Assembly (NCBI RefSeq): GCF_019805165.1
Contig: NZ_RWIJ01000020.1
Span: 113,916 to 177,915 of the forward strand
DNA: 64,000 nucleotides
Direction of reading: 5' to 3'
Origin: Azospirillum sp. 412522
Lineage (GTDB): Bacteria > Pseudomonadota > Alphaproteobacteria > Azospirillales > Azospirillaceae
Shown here: piece by piece, positions 1 through 8,059 of the stretch
How positions within the stretch are numbered: the stretch's first letter is position 1
Layout: each line of letters begins with the position of its first letter
Position numbers and translations under genes: made by a program
The notes under the pieces: model-generated
Told to the model about the DNA's origin: nothing
What the model saw: the letters and a program-made list of their open reading frames with translations, nothing else
Databases searched by the model: none

Positions 1-1344
1 GCGGCCCGCCTTGCGCTCCAGCGTCGGGATCAGCCCCGCCACCGCAGCCTTGTCCGCCGCGTCCATCTGCAAGGTCGCCGTCAGCTGTCCTTCCAGACGC
101 TCGGCCACCGCCGTCATCGCCGCGACGTCCGGGCAGCGGATCAGCAGCGAGGCGGCGCCGAACACCTCCTCCTGCAACTCGGTGTCCGCCAGGAAGGCCT
201 CGGCCGTCGCGGTGAAGAAGGCCGCCTGCGCCTGGTTCGGCCCGCTGCAGGCCAGGCCGCGCGCCAGCGTCGTCACCGCGCCGCTGCCGGCCAGCTTCGC
301 CACGCCGGAATCGTAGGCGGCATGGATGCCCGGCGTCAGCATGGTCGAGGCCGCGCTGCCGCCCAACGCCTCCGTCGCCGCCCCGACGAAGCGGTCGAGG
401 TCCGGCCCGTCCACCGCCAGCAGGATGCCGGGGTTGGTGCAGAACTGCCCGGCGCCCATGGTCAGCGAGGCGACGAACGCCTTGCCCAGCGCCTCGGCCC
501 TCGCCTCCAGCGCCGCCGGCATCAGGAAGACCGGGTTGATGCTGCTCATCTCGGCATAGACCGGGACCGGCTCCGGCCGCCGGGACGCCACCTCCATCAG
601 CGCCAGCCCGCCGCGGCGCGAGCCGGTGAAGCCGACCGCCTTGATCCGCGGGTCGGCGACCAGCGCCGTGCCGATCTCGTTGCCGGTGCCGAACAGCAGC
701 GAGAAGACGCCTTCGGGCAGGCCGCAGGATGCCACCGCCGCCTGGATGGCGCGGCCGACCAGTTCCGAGGTGCCGGGATGGGCGCCGTGGCCCTTGACCA
801 CCACCGGGCAGCCGGCGGCGAAGGCCGAAGCGGTGTCGCCGCCGGCCACCGAGAAGGCGAGCGGGAAGTTGGAGGCGCCGAACACGGCGACCGGCCCCAG
901 CGCGATGTGGCGCTGGCGGATGTCGGAACGCGGCAGCGGCGTGCGGGCCGGCAGCGCCGGGTCGATGCGGGCCTCGACCCAGCTTCCCTCGCGCACGACC
1001 TGGGCGAACAGGCGGAGCTGGCCGACGGTGCGGCCGCGCTCGCCCTCCAGCCGGGCGCGCGGCAGGCCGCTTTCGGCCATGGCGCGGGCGATCAGGTCGT
1101 CGCCGATGTCGAGGATGTTCTGGGCGACCGTCTCGAGGAAGGCGGCACGCTGCTCCAGGCCGGTCTCGCGGAAGGCGTCGAAGGCGGCCCAGGCAAGGGC
1201 GCAGGCGCGCTCCACCTCGGCCGCGCCGCCGCCGCCGAAGACGGGTTCCAGCGCTTCGCCGGTGGCGGGGTCGAAGGCGCGGAACTCGCCCTGGCTGCCG
1301 CGGTGGGCGGTCGCGCCGATCAGCATCTCGCCGGTGATGGTCAT
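1..1344 (-). CDS. 2,5-dioxovalerate (2-oxoglutarate semialdehyde) dehydrogenase, NADP-type ALDH; 3' end cut by window edge
   Basis: The reverse strand is open from an ATG at 1344 to the window edge, giving 448 residues without a stop; the usual family length is about 500-525, so the C-terminus lies outside. Aldehyde dehydrogenase hallmarks are visible: the NAD(P)-fold stretch FGTGNEIGTALV, then FTGSRRGG, the general-base Glu in EMSSINP at residue 265, and the nucleophile Cys in GQFCTNPG at residue 302. The sequence type is that of the 2-oxoglutarate semialdehyde dehydrogenases of non-phosphorylative sugar-acid pathways. The neighbours kdgD, gudD and garD make it the last step of glucarate/galactarate breakdown, oxidising 2-oxoglutarate semialdehyde to 2-oxoglutarate in the cytoplasm. 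Specificity is inferred from family and context. It is divergent from the GntR gene, with a candidate operator between them. Confidence 0.85.
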   Translation of the reverse strand, partial: MTITGEMLIGATAHRGSQGEFRAFDPATGEALEPVFGGGGAAEVERACALAWAAFDAFRETGLEQRAAFLETVAQNILDIGDDLIARAMAESGLPRARLEGERGRTVGQLRLFAQVVREGSWVEARIDPALPARTPLPRSDIRQRHIALGPVAVFGASNFPLAFSVAGGDTASAFAAGCPVVVKGHGAHPGTSELVGRAIQAAVASCGLPEGVFSLLFGTGNEIGTALVADPRIKAVGFTGSRRGGLALMEVASRRPEPVPVYAEMSSINPVFLMPAALEARAEALGKAFVASLTMGAGQFCTNPGILLAVDGPDLDRFVGAATEALGGSAASTMLTPGIHAAYDSGVAKLAGSGAVTTLARGLACSGPNQAQAAFFTATAEAFLADTELQEEVFGAASLLIRCPDVAAMTAVAERLEGQLTATLQMDAADKAAVAGLIPTLERKAGR

Positions 1345-1436
1345 CTTGGGGTCTCCTTCAAGGGCGGGGCGCCGGGGGAGGGGCGCCCGCCGACAAGAGC
1401 GGCCGGACATTTGTTGGAGAGGCGATCTATCATGAC

Positions 1437-1456
1437 ATCAGTCGTCATACAAGTGG
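1437..1456. promoter_or_regulatory. Candidate GntR operator, copy 1 (ALDH/gntR divergent region)
   Basis: The bases ATCAGTCGTCATACAAGTGG at 1437-1456 recur in reverse complement with one mismatch at 2732-2751, upstream of kdgD. The flanking sequence extends the site leftward as ATGAC-N7-GTCAT (1432-1448), a short inverted repeat. The position, about 95 bp upstream of the aldehyde dehydrogenase start and 150 bp upstream of the regulator start, suits an operator for the FadR-type regulator encoded alongside. Binding is inferred. Confidence 0.6.
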
Positions 1457-1605
1457 GCCGGTGCGGTGCGGCCCCCAATGCTTCGTCTCTCCACGGGCTG
1501 GCAATCCGGCTTGTCTATTGTCGTATAGGTTTTGGGGGTGTTAACTCTGGACATGGAGTGGTGACGGGCGGTCCGTCCCGGAGCCTTGGTTGGGTGAGGA
1601 TGGTG

Positions 1606-2337
1606 ATGACAGCGCGCAGGCGCCGGGATCCGCTGGCGAAGCAACTGGTGGACGCCCTGGCCGAACGGATTTCCGGCGGGCAGTACAAGAGTGGCGACCG
1701 GCTGCCGAGCGAACAAGACCTGATCGACGAATTCGGCGTCAGCCGCACCGTGGTGCGCGAGGCGATCGCCAACCTGAAGGCGGTCGGCATGGTCTCCACC
1801 CGGCAGGGGCTGGGGGCCTTCGTCCTGCGCGACGCCGCGATCCTGCCCTTCCGCATCGAGGAATCGACGCTGGAGGCGGTGAACGAGGCTATTTCGGTGC
1901 TGGAGGTCCGCATCAGCCTGGAATCGGAGGCCGCCTATCTTGCCGCCATCCGCCGCGACGACAGCCACCTGGCGCGCATGCGCGAGGCGCTGGACACGAT
2001 GACGGCGGCGGTGGAGGCGGGGGAGGATGCCATCGACGCCGATCTGGCCTTTCACAGCGCCATCGCCGCGGCGACCGGAAACAAGCATTTCCTGGCCCTG
2101 TTCTCCTATCTCGGATCGCTGCTGATCCCGCGCGCCCGCGTGCGCTACGGGCATCTGGAAGGGGATTCGCGCAGGCAGTACCTGCGGCGGATCAACGACG
2201 AGCACCAGACCATCTATTCCGCCATCGAACGGCAGGACCCGGAAAACGCCCGCGCCGCGCTGCGCCTGCATCTGAACGGCAGCCGCGACCGGCTGCGCGC
2301 CGGCGGGGACTTCAAGGCGACGACCGCGACGGGGTGA
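1606..2337 (+). CDS. FadR/FCD-family GntR transcriptional regulator of the hexarate genes
   Basis: A 243-residue GntR regulator. The N-terminal winged helix-turn-helix (about residues 5-75) contains the motif SGDRLPSEQDLIDEFGVSR followed by TVVREAIANL. The C-terminal part (about 90-230) is the all-helical FCD ligand domain, with the metal-ligand pattern D...H in DADLAFHSAI and later histidines in NDEHQTI and LRLHL. I chose the ATG at 1606 because GAGGA at 1596-1600 lies 5 bp before it; GTG 1594 and ATG 1600 are alternatives. It is divergent from the aldehyde dehydrogenase and upstream of kdgD. The two flanking 20-bp sites suggest that it controls both transcription units, probably responding to a sugar acid or keto-acid intermediate (inference). 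A good terminator follows the gene. Confidence 0.88.
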   Translation: MTARRRRDPLAKQLVDALAERISGGQYKSGDRLPSEQDLIDEFGVSRTVVREAIANLKAVGMVSTRQGLGAFVLRDAAILPFRIEESTLEAVNEAISVLEVRISLESEAAYLAAIRRDDSHLARMREALDTMTAAVEAGEDAIDADLAFHSAIAAATGNKHFLALFSYLGSLLIPRARVRYGHLEGDSRRQYLRRINDEHQTIYSAIERQDPENARAALRLHLNGSRDRLRAGGDFKATTATG

Positions 2338-2370
2338 GCCGCCGCCCATTCCGGGTTTGCGGGATCAGAA

Positions 2371-2405
2371 GGGACGCCGCCGGGCCGCCGGTTGCGTCCC
2401 TTTTT
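2371..2405 (+). terminator. Rho-independent terminator after the GntR gene
   Basis: GGGACGC (2371-2377) pairs with GCGTCCC (2394-2400), the loop region is also GC-rich, and TTTTT follows directly at 2401-2405. It lies 34 bp after the regulator stop codon, so it most likely ends that transcript. Confidence 0.8.
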
Positions 2406-2435
2406 GCATCTGATTCCCTCTCCCAGGGCGGGAGA

Positions 2436-2629
2436 GGGATGCACACAACTCATGTGCCCTTAAGCCACTGGAACAATGGCATCTATTCGGCCGTCATTCC
2501 CGCGAAGGCGGGAATCCAGCCGTTCCAACCGCTTCATCGCGGAGTTTCCTGGATCCCCGCCTTCGCGGGGATGACGCAAAGTTCCTTTTATTCCAGGGGC
2601 TTGATATCGCTCTGAGTTGTGTGCATCCC
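2436..2629. mobile_element. MITE-like element with about 40-bp imperfect terminal inverted repeats
   Basis: GGGATGCACACAACTCA at 2436-2452 is the exact inverse of TGAGTTGTGTGCATCCC at 2613-2629. The inverted similarity continues inward (AAGCC-CTGGAA-AA on both sides after a 7-10 bp divergent patch). The 194-bp element encodes nothing and has no transposase. It sits beside a CCCTCTCCC/GGGAGAGGG hairpin, and CAGGG-CGGGAGAGGG-type sequence occurs on both sides, possibly a target duplication or a split older repeat. A second palindromic repeat (2491-2576) lies inside it. Mobilisation in trans is inference. Confidence 0.55.
2491..2576. repeat. Palindromic repeat family A, copy 1
   Basis: Two arms, CCGTCATTCCCGCGAAGGCG... 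and its inverse ...CGCCTTCGCGGGGATGACG, are separated by about 30 bp. Each arm is itself a small hairpin (CCCGC-GAAG-GCGGG). Four more copies are at 7902, 35485, 36998 and 38541. This copy lies inside the MITE-like element at 2436-2629. Confidence 0.85.
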
Positions 2630-2731
2630 GTAGCCAGGGACGGGAGAGGGCGTTTAGTGGCAGACAGGATTGCGGTTGCCGCCGCTAACCACAGATTGGT
2701 GGGGAGGCGGATTGCCGTCGGGCGCATCAAA

Positions 2732-2751
2732 CCACTTGTATGATGACTGAT
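2732..2751. promoter_or_regulatory. kdgD: Candidate GntR operator, copy 2 (upstream of kdgD)
   Basis: CCACTTGTATGATGACTGAT matches the reverse complement of 1437-1456 at 19 of 20 positions. It lies about 125 bp before the kdgD start codon, in the only long non-coding gap between the regulator and the hexarate operon, and probably overlaps the kdgD-gudP promoter. The surrounding bases form a loose CCAC...GTGG dyad (2732-2764). Regulator binding is inferred. Confidence 0.6.
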
Positions 2752-2876
2752 ATGATGGTAGTGGTCCTGTCATCGGACGCCGCCCCGGCCACCGTCCCAA
2801 ACCACAATCCAAACCACAATCGGCCCGCAGCCTTTTCCCTGCGGATCGTCTCCACCGTTTTCCAAGGATGCCCCCG

Positions 2877-3788
2877 ATGGAACCGCAAGCCCTGAAGGCC
2901 GTCGTCAGCGAAGGTCTCCTCTCGTTCCCGCTGACCGATTTCACCGCCGACGGCACCTTCGAGCCGGGCGGCTATGCCCGCCGCCTGGAATGGCTGAAGC
3001 CCTACGGCGCGTCGGCCCTGTTCGCCGCCGGCGGCACCGGCGAGCTGTTCTCGCTGACGCCCGACGAGCACAGGAGCATCGTCTCGCTGGCCGTCGAGGT
3101 CTGCGGCAAGGAGGTGCCGATCATCGCCGGCGTCGGCTATTCCACCCGCATCGCCATCGAGATGGCGCGGGCCGCCGAGAAGGCCGGGGCCGCCGGCATC
3201 CTGGTGCTGCCGCACTACCTGACGGAAGCCGACCAGGAGGGCGTCGCCGCCCATGTCGAGGCGATCTGCAAGTCGGTCGGCATCGGCGTCATCATCTACA
3301 ACCGCGCCACCTGCAAGCTGAGCGCCGACCGTCTGGCGACGCTGGCCGAGCGCTGCCCCAACCTGATCGGCTTCAAGGACGGGCTGGGCGACATCGAGAT
3401 GATGACGACCATCCGCCGCCGGATGGGCGACCGCTTCAGCTATCTGGGCGGCCTGCCGACCGCCGAGGTCTATGCCGCGGCCTATCGCGCCATCGGCGTC
3501 CCGGTCTATTCGTCGGCCGTCTTCAACTTCATCCCGCGCACGGCGATGGAGTTCTACCGCGCGGTCGCGTCGGGCGACACCGCCACCACCGACCGGCTGC
3601 TCGACCGGTTCTTCCTGCCCTATCTGGCGATCCGCAACCGCAAGGCCGGCTATGCCGTCAGCATCGTCAAGGCGGGCGCCGCCATCGTCGGCCGCGACGC
3701 CGGCCCGGTGCGCGCGCCGCTGACCGACTGCACGCCGGCCGAGGTCGAGGAGCTGCGCGCCCTGATCGAGGCGCTGGGACCCCAGTAA
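2877..3788 (+). CDS. kdgD: 5-dehydro-4-deoxyglucarate dehydratase
   Basis: A 303-residue class I aldolase-fold protein of the DapA/NAL superfamily. It would decarboxylate and dehydrate 5-keto-4-deoxy-D-glucarate to 2-oxoglutarate semialdehyde. The Schiff-base lysine is in GFKDG (Lys167), and the catalytic tyrosine is in IIYNR (Tyr141); the substrate loop AAGGTGE is near residue 45. I placed the start at ATG 2877 because AAGGA at 2864-2868 is 8 bp upstream and the resulting length equals the usual KdgD length; an ATG at 2868 overlaps that Shine-Dalgarno. It is the first gene of a plus-strand hexarate cluster, preceded by a candidate GntR operator. The product feeds the aldehyde dehydrogenase at the left edge. 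Confidence 0.93.
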   Translation: MEPQALKAVVSEGLLSFPLTDFTADGTFEPGGYARRLEWLKPYGASALFAAGGTGELFSLTPDEHRSIVSLAVEVCGKEVPIIAGVGYSTRIAIEMARAAEKAGAAGILVLPHYLTEADQEGVAAHVEAICKSVGIGVIIYNRATCKLSADRLATLAERCPNLIGFKDGLGDIEMMTTIRRRMGDRFSYLGGLPTAEVYAAAYRAIGVPVYSSAVFNFIPRTAMEFYRAVASGDTATTDRLLDRFFLPYLAIRNRKAGYAVSIVKAGAAIVGRDAGPVRAPLTDCTPAEVEELRALIEALGPQ

Positions 3789-3985
3789 GTCCCGGCCGAT
3801 AGGCCAAGGCCAATCAAACCAGGGCCAGTCAAACCACGGCGAAACGCCAAAGCCGGACGGGCAGGCGCCGGGCTTCAGTCCCCGACGCCGGACACAAGGT
3901 GCAGCCAGCAAGCCGGATCCGCGGAGCGGGTCCGGCAACGGACTGCCGCGCCTGCCCGCCCTCATGGCTTGAGGGAGGAAATCTC

Positions 3986-5374
3986 ATGACGATCGAGAGC
4001 ACCGCCGCCAACACCCGTGCCAAACCCGGCGCCTATGCCGCTGCGGCGGCCGCCGGGCAGACCGCCAAGCGGACCAATGTCCGCTACCTCATCCTCGCGA
4101 TGCTGTTCCTGGTCACGGTCATCAACTACGCCGACCGGGCGACCCTTTCCATCACCGGCCCGGTGATCTCGAAGGAGCTGGGCATCAGCGCCGCCGAGAT
4201 GGGCTTCATCTTCTCCGCCTTCGGCTGGGCCTATGTGCTGGGCCAGCTGCCGGGCGGCTGGCTGCTCGACCGCTACGGGTCGAAGATCGTCTACGGGCTG
4301 AGCATCTTCACCTGGTCGCTCTTCACCCTGATGCAGGGCACCATCGGCTTCCTCGCCGGCGGGGCCGCGGTCATGCTGCTGTTCGCCCTGCGCTTCGCCG
4401 TCGGCTTCGCCGAGGCGCCGTCCTTCCCCGGCAACAGCCGGGTGGTGGCCGCGTGGTTTCCGGGGAACGAACGCGCGACCGCGTCGGCCATCTTCAACTC
4501 CGCCCAGTATTTCGCCACGGTGATCTTCGCGCCGCTGATGGGCTGGCTGACCCATTCCTTCGGCTGGCACTGGGTCTTCGGCGTCATGGGCGGCCTCGGC
4601 ATCGTCACGGCCGGCGTGTGGATGAAGACCGTCTACGCGCCGAAGGACCATCCCCGCATCAATCAGGCCGAGCTGGACTACATCGCCGCCGGCGGCGGGC
4701 TGGTCAACATGGACGACGGCCGGAAGACGGCGGTCTCCGCCGAGAGCGGGGCGAAGTGGGATTACGTCCGCCAGCTCTTCGCCAGCCGCATGATGGTCGG
4801 CATCTTCCTCGGCCAGTTCTGCATCAACGCCATCACCTACTTCTTCATCACGTGGTTCCCGGTCTATCTGGTCCAGGCCCGCGGCATGTCGATCCTGAAC
4901 GCCGGCTTCATCGCGTCGATCCCGGCGATCTGCGGCTTCGTCGGCGGCATCCTGGGCGGCGTGATGTCGGACGCCATGCTGCGCCGGGGCTATTCCCTGA
5001 CGGCGGCGCGCAAGACGCCGATCGTGCTGGGCATGCTGATGTCGATGGCGATGATCGCCTGCAACTACACCGATCTGCAATGGATCGTCGTGTCGCTGAT
5101 GGCGCTCGCCTTCTTCGGCAAGGGCATCGGCGCTCTCGGCTGGGCCGTGATGTCGGACTGCGCGCCGAAGGAGATCACCGGCCTCAGCGGCGGCGTGTTC
5201 AACATGTGCGGCAACATCTCGTCGATCACCACGCCGATCGTCATCGGCTACATCATCCAGACCACCGGCTCCTTCAACGGCGCGCTGGTCTTCGTCGGCG
5301 CCAACGCCCTGATCGCGGCGGTCAGCTATCTCGTCATCGTCGGCGAGATCAAGCGGATGGAATTGAAGAAGTAA
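3986..5374 (+). CDS. gudP: D-glucarate/D-galactarate permease (MFS, anion:cation symporter family)
   Basis: A 462-residue major facilitator with hydrophobic segments compatible with 12 membrane helices. After a hydrophilic N-terminus, the stretch VTVINYADRATLS and then FSAFGWAYVLGQLPGGWLLDR are characteristic of the GudP/GarP branch of the anion:cation symporters. The start is ATG 3986, with GGGAGGAA ending 6 bp before it. It lies 197 bp after kdgD; the gap holds no gene, and the CDS follows on the same strand as the dehydratases. The likely role is proton-coupled import of glucarate and galactarate through the inner membrane. Exact substrates are inferred from the family and cluster. Confidence 0.88.
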   Translation: MTIESTAANTRAKPGAYAAAAAAGQTAKRTNVRYLILAMLFLVTVINYADRATLSITGPVISKELGISAAEMGFIFSAFGWAYVLGQLPGGWLLDRYGSKIVYGLSIFTWSLFTLMQGTIGFLAGGAAVMLLFALRFAVGFAEAPSFPGNSRVVAAWFPGNERATASAIFNSAQYFATVIFAPLMGWLTHSFGWHWVFGVMGGLGIVTAGVWMKTVYAPKDHPRINQAELDYIAAGGGLVNMDDGRKTAVSAESGAKWDYVRQLFASRMMVGIFLGQFCINAITYFFITWFPVYLVQARGMSILNAGFIASIPAICGFVGGILGGVMSDAMLRRGYSLTAARKTPIVLGMLMSMAMIACNYTDLQWIVVSLMALAFFGKGIGALGWAVMSDCAPKEITGLSGGVFNMCGNISSITTPIVIGYIIQTTGSFNGALVFVGANALIAAVSYLVIVGEIKRMELKK

Positions 5375-5405
5375 CCGTCGGACGGTCTGGCAGAGGGTCC
5401 TTCCC

Positions 5406-6494
5406 ATGTATATCGGCGAACAGCTCATCAACCCCACCGACAAGCGCCTGCGCCTGTCCGCCCAGCTCGGCGCCCGGGGCATCGTTATCGACAGCCGGCC
5501 GAACGCGCCGGTGATGGCCGACGGCGACGTCGAGGCCGGGCTGTGGGACGGCCGCAAGGTCGCCGCCCAGCGCAGGTGGGTGGAGGGCCACGGCCTGACG
5601 CTGGAATGCCTGGCGCTGGATGTCGGCTCCATCCTGCTCGACAGCCTGCGGGCGCCGGAGAAGGCGGCGGCCACCGCCGAGCGGCTGCGCCACAACATCC
5701 GCGCCGCCGCCGACGGCGGAGTGGATACGGTGAAGTACACCGTCGCCATGGTCGGCATCACCCGCACCGGCGTGGTCGACGGCCGCGGCGGCATGAAGTG
5801 CAGCACCTTCCGCGCCGACGAGTACAAGGCGGAGAACGACGCCCGCTTCTCCTACTGGGGCACCGTCCTGCCGGAAGACGAGACGGGGACCAAGCCGTCG
5901 CCGCTGGCGGCACGCGGCGCGCCGGAGACCTGCGGGCAGGTGATGGCGGGCGAGGCCGGCGGCGTCAGCGAGGCCGACGGCTGGCGCGCCATCGAATATC
6001 TGGTCGAGGCGATCCTGCCGACCGCCGAGAAGGCCGGCGTGAGGCTCGCCTGCCATCCGCACGACCCGGCCTATCCGCCGGGCGGCCTCAACGGCGTGCA
6101 CCATGTGCTGGGGTCGCTCGACGGGTTGCGGCGCTTCATCAATCTGGCGCCGGAGAGCAGGTCGCTCGGCTTCAACTTCTGCCAGGGCACCATCGCCGAG
6201 ATGTCGCGCGCGCCCACCGAGACGGTGCTGGAGGCGATCCGCGAGTTCGGCCCGCAGAACCGCATCTTCATGGTCCATTTCCGCAACATCAAGGGCGGCT
6301 ACCTCGACTTCCGCGAGGCGATGCCGGACGAGGGGTCGGTCGACATGGCGGCCTGCATCCGCGCCTACCGCGAGGTCGGGTACCAGGGCATCCTCTGCCC
6401 CGACCATGTGCCCTTCTCCGAGCTCGATCCCGACCGCGAGCGCTTCTTCGCCTTCGCGCTCGGCTATACCCAGGCGCTGCTGCAAGCCGCCTGA
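5406..6494 (+). CDS. Mannonate dehydratase family (UxuA-like) protein
   Basis: A 362-residue TIM-barrel protein of the UxuA family. Visible family motifs are VKYTVAM near residue 114, LACHPHDPAYPP near 219, FNFCQGTIAEM near 260 and VHFRNIKG near 293, followed by DEGSVD and CPDHVP. These supply the histidine, cysteine and aspartate residues typical of mannonate dehydratase metal sites. It starts 31 bp after gudP and is followed 40 bp later by gudD, so it is co-transcribed with hexarate genes. D-mannonate is not an intermediate of glucarate or galactarate degradation. The enzyme may therefore open the cluster to a second sugar acid, or may act on a different substrate. Family membership is secure; the reaction is not. 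Confidence 0.8.
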   Translation: MYIGEQLINPTDKRLRLSAQLGARGIVIDSRPNAPVMADGDVEAGLWDGRKVAAQRRWVEGHGLTLECLALDVGSILLDSLRAPEKAAATAERLRHNIRAAADGGVDTVKYTVAMVGITRTGVVDGRGGMKCSTFRADEYKAENDARFSYWGTVLPEDETGTKPSPLAARGAPETCGQVMAGEAGGVSEADGWRAIEYLVEAILPTAEKAGVRLACHPHDPAYPPGGLNGVHHVLGSLDGLRRFINLAPESRSLGFNFCQGTIAEMSRAPTETVLEAIREFGPQNRIFMVHFRNIKGGYLDFREAMPDEGSVDMAACIRAYREVGYQGILCPDHVPFSELDPDRERFFAFALGYTQALLQAA

Positions 6495-6534
6495 TCCGCT
6501 TTTCCCGTCTTTCCCGCTGTCGAGACCCCGCATC

Positions 6535-7872
6535 ATGGCCCCTCAGATGTCCTCGCCCAAAGTCACCGAACTGCTGGTCGTGCCGGTCGCCGGCCAGGAC
6601 AGCATGCTGCTGAACCTGTCGGGCGCCCATGCCCCCTATTTCACCCGCAACGTGGTGATCCTGAAGGACAGCGCCGGCCACACCGGCGTCGGCGAGGTGC
6701 CGGGCGGCGAAAAGATCCGCCAGACGCTGGAGGATGCCCGCGCCCTGGTGGTCGGCCAGCCGATCGGCGCCTTCAACAACATCCTGAACGCCGCCCGCAA
6801 GGCCTTCGCCGACCGCGATTCCGGCGGGCGCGGGTTGCAGACCTTCGACCTGCGCATCGCCATCCACGCCGTGACGGCGCTGGAGGCGGCGCTGCTCGAC
6901 CTGCTGGGCCAGTTCCTGGAGGTGCCGGTGGCGGCCCTGCTGGGCGAGGGGCAGCAGCGCGACGCGGTGGAGATGCTGGGCTACCTGTTCTATGTCGGCG
7001 ACCGTGGCAAGACCGACCTGCCGTACCGGGCGGAGACGGACGCGAAGGACGACTGGTTCCGCCTGCGCAACGAGGTGGCGCTGACCCCCGACGCGGTGGT
7101 GCGGCTGGCCGAGGCGGCGCACGACCGCTACGGCTTCAACGACTTCAAGCTGAAGGGCGGCGTGCTGCGCGGCGAGGAGGAGATCGAGGCGGTGACGGCG
7201 CTGGCCCGCCGCTTCCCCCAGGCCCGCGTCACGCTCGATCCCAACGGCGCGTGGTCGCTGGAGGAGGCGATCCGGCTGTGCAAGGGCAAGGGCGACGTGC
7301 TGGCCTATGCCGAGGATCCGTGCGGCGCCGAGCAGGGCTATTCCGGGCGCGAGGTGATGGCGGAGTTCCGCCGCGCCACCGGCCTGCCGACCGCCACCAA
7401 CATGATCGCCACCGACTGGCGCCAGATGGGCCATGCCATCCAGCTTCAGTCGGTCGACATCCCGCTGGCCGACCCGCATTTCTGGACCATGCAGGGCAGC
7501 GTCCGCGTCGCCCAGATGTGCCACGAGTGGGGGCTGACCTGGGGGTCGCACTCCAACAACCATTTCGACATCTCGCTGGCGATGTTCACCCATGTCGCCG
7601 CTGCCGCCCCCGGCCGCATCACCGCCATCGACACCCACTGGATCTGGCAGGACGGCCAGCGCCTGACCAAGGAACCCTTCCGGATCGAGGGCGGTCTGGT
7701 TGCCGTGCCGCAGAAGCCGGGGCTGGGGGTGGAGATCGACATGGACGAGCTGGCGAAGGCGCACGACCTCTACAAGCGGCACGGGCTGGGCGCGCGCGAC
7801 GACGCCACGGCGATGCGGTACCTGATCCCCGGCTGGACGTTCGACAACAAGCGGCCGTGCCTGGTGCGGTGA
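6535..7872 (+). CDS. gudD: D-glucarate dehydratase
   Basis: A 445-residue enolase-superfamily protein. With the start at ATG 6535, the catalytic residues fall at the numbers known from the E. coli enzyme: Lys205 and Lys207 in FKLKGG, Asp235 in LDPNGAW, Glu260 in EDPCGAE and His339 in SHSNNHFDI, with the TNMIATDW segment between. This supports both the function and the start; an in-frame ATG at 6547 is the alternative. It removes water from D-glucarate (and usually L-idarate) to give 5-keto-4-deoxy-D-glucarate, the KdgD substrate. It needs Mg2+ and acts in the cytoplasm. It is in the same plus-strand cluster as kdgD, gudP and garD. Confidence 0.95.
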   Translation: MAPQMSSPKVTELLVVPVAGQDSMLLNLSGAHAPYFTRNVVILKDSAGHTGVGEVPGGEKIRQTLEDARALVVGQPIGAFNNILNAARKAFADRDSGGRGLQTFDLRIAIHAVTALEAALLDLLGQFLEVPVAALLGEGQQRDAVEMLGYLFYVGDRGKTDLPYRAETDAKDDWFRLRNEVALTPDAVVRLAEAAHDRYGFNDFKLKGGVLRGEEEIEAVTALARRFPQARVTLDPNGAWSLEEAIRLCKGKGDVLAYAEDPCGAEQGYSGREVMAEFRRATGLPTATNMIATDWRQMGHAIQLQSVDIPLADPHFWTMQGSVRVAQMCHEWGLTWGSHSNNHFDISLAMFTHVAAAAPGRITAIDTHWIWQDGQRLTKEPFRIEGGLVAVPQKPGLGVEIDMDELAKAHDLYKRHGLGARDDATAMRYLIPGWTFDNKRPCLVR

Positions 7873-7901
7873 GGCTGTGAGTTTTTAACGACCGTGATCG
7901 G

Positions 7902-7985
7902 CCGTCATCCCCGCGTAGGCGGGGATCCAGGTTGCCGGTCCAAGTGCTTGGGACGGCTGGATTCCCGCCTTCGCGGGAATGACGG
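7902..7985. repeat. Palindromic repeat family A, copy 2 (between gudD and garD)
   Basis: Inverted arms CCGTCATCCCCGCG...GATCCAG and CTGGATTCCCGC...GAATGACGG are separated by about 30 bp. The flanking bases (GAGTTTTTAACGACC on the left, GAGAAAAG on the right) resemble the flanks of copies 3 and 5, so the mobile unit is longer than the palindrome. It fills most of the 187-bp gudD-garD gap. Confidence 0.85.
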
Positions 7986-8059
7986 CTGAGAAAAGCCCAT
8001 CAGATGATCCGGTGCCGTTCCATAACGCCGCCATCCCGACCAAACAGTCAGGGCAAGCC

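Noticed and set aside
2214..2453. Small minus-strand open frames over the repeats at 2400-2730
   Set aside because: They translate palindromic repeats and a terminator; no ribosome sites, no conservation expected.
7902..7985. Repeat family A as CRISPR repeats
   Set aside because: Copies are kilobases apart, are inverted pairs and have no regular spacers; no cas genes are present.
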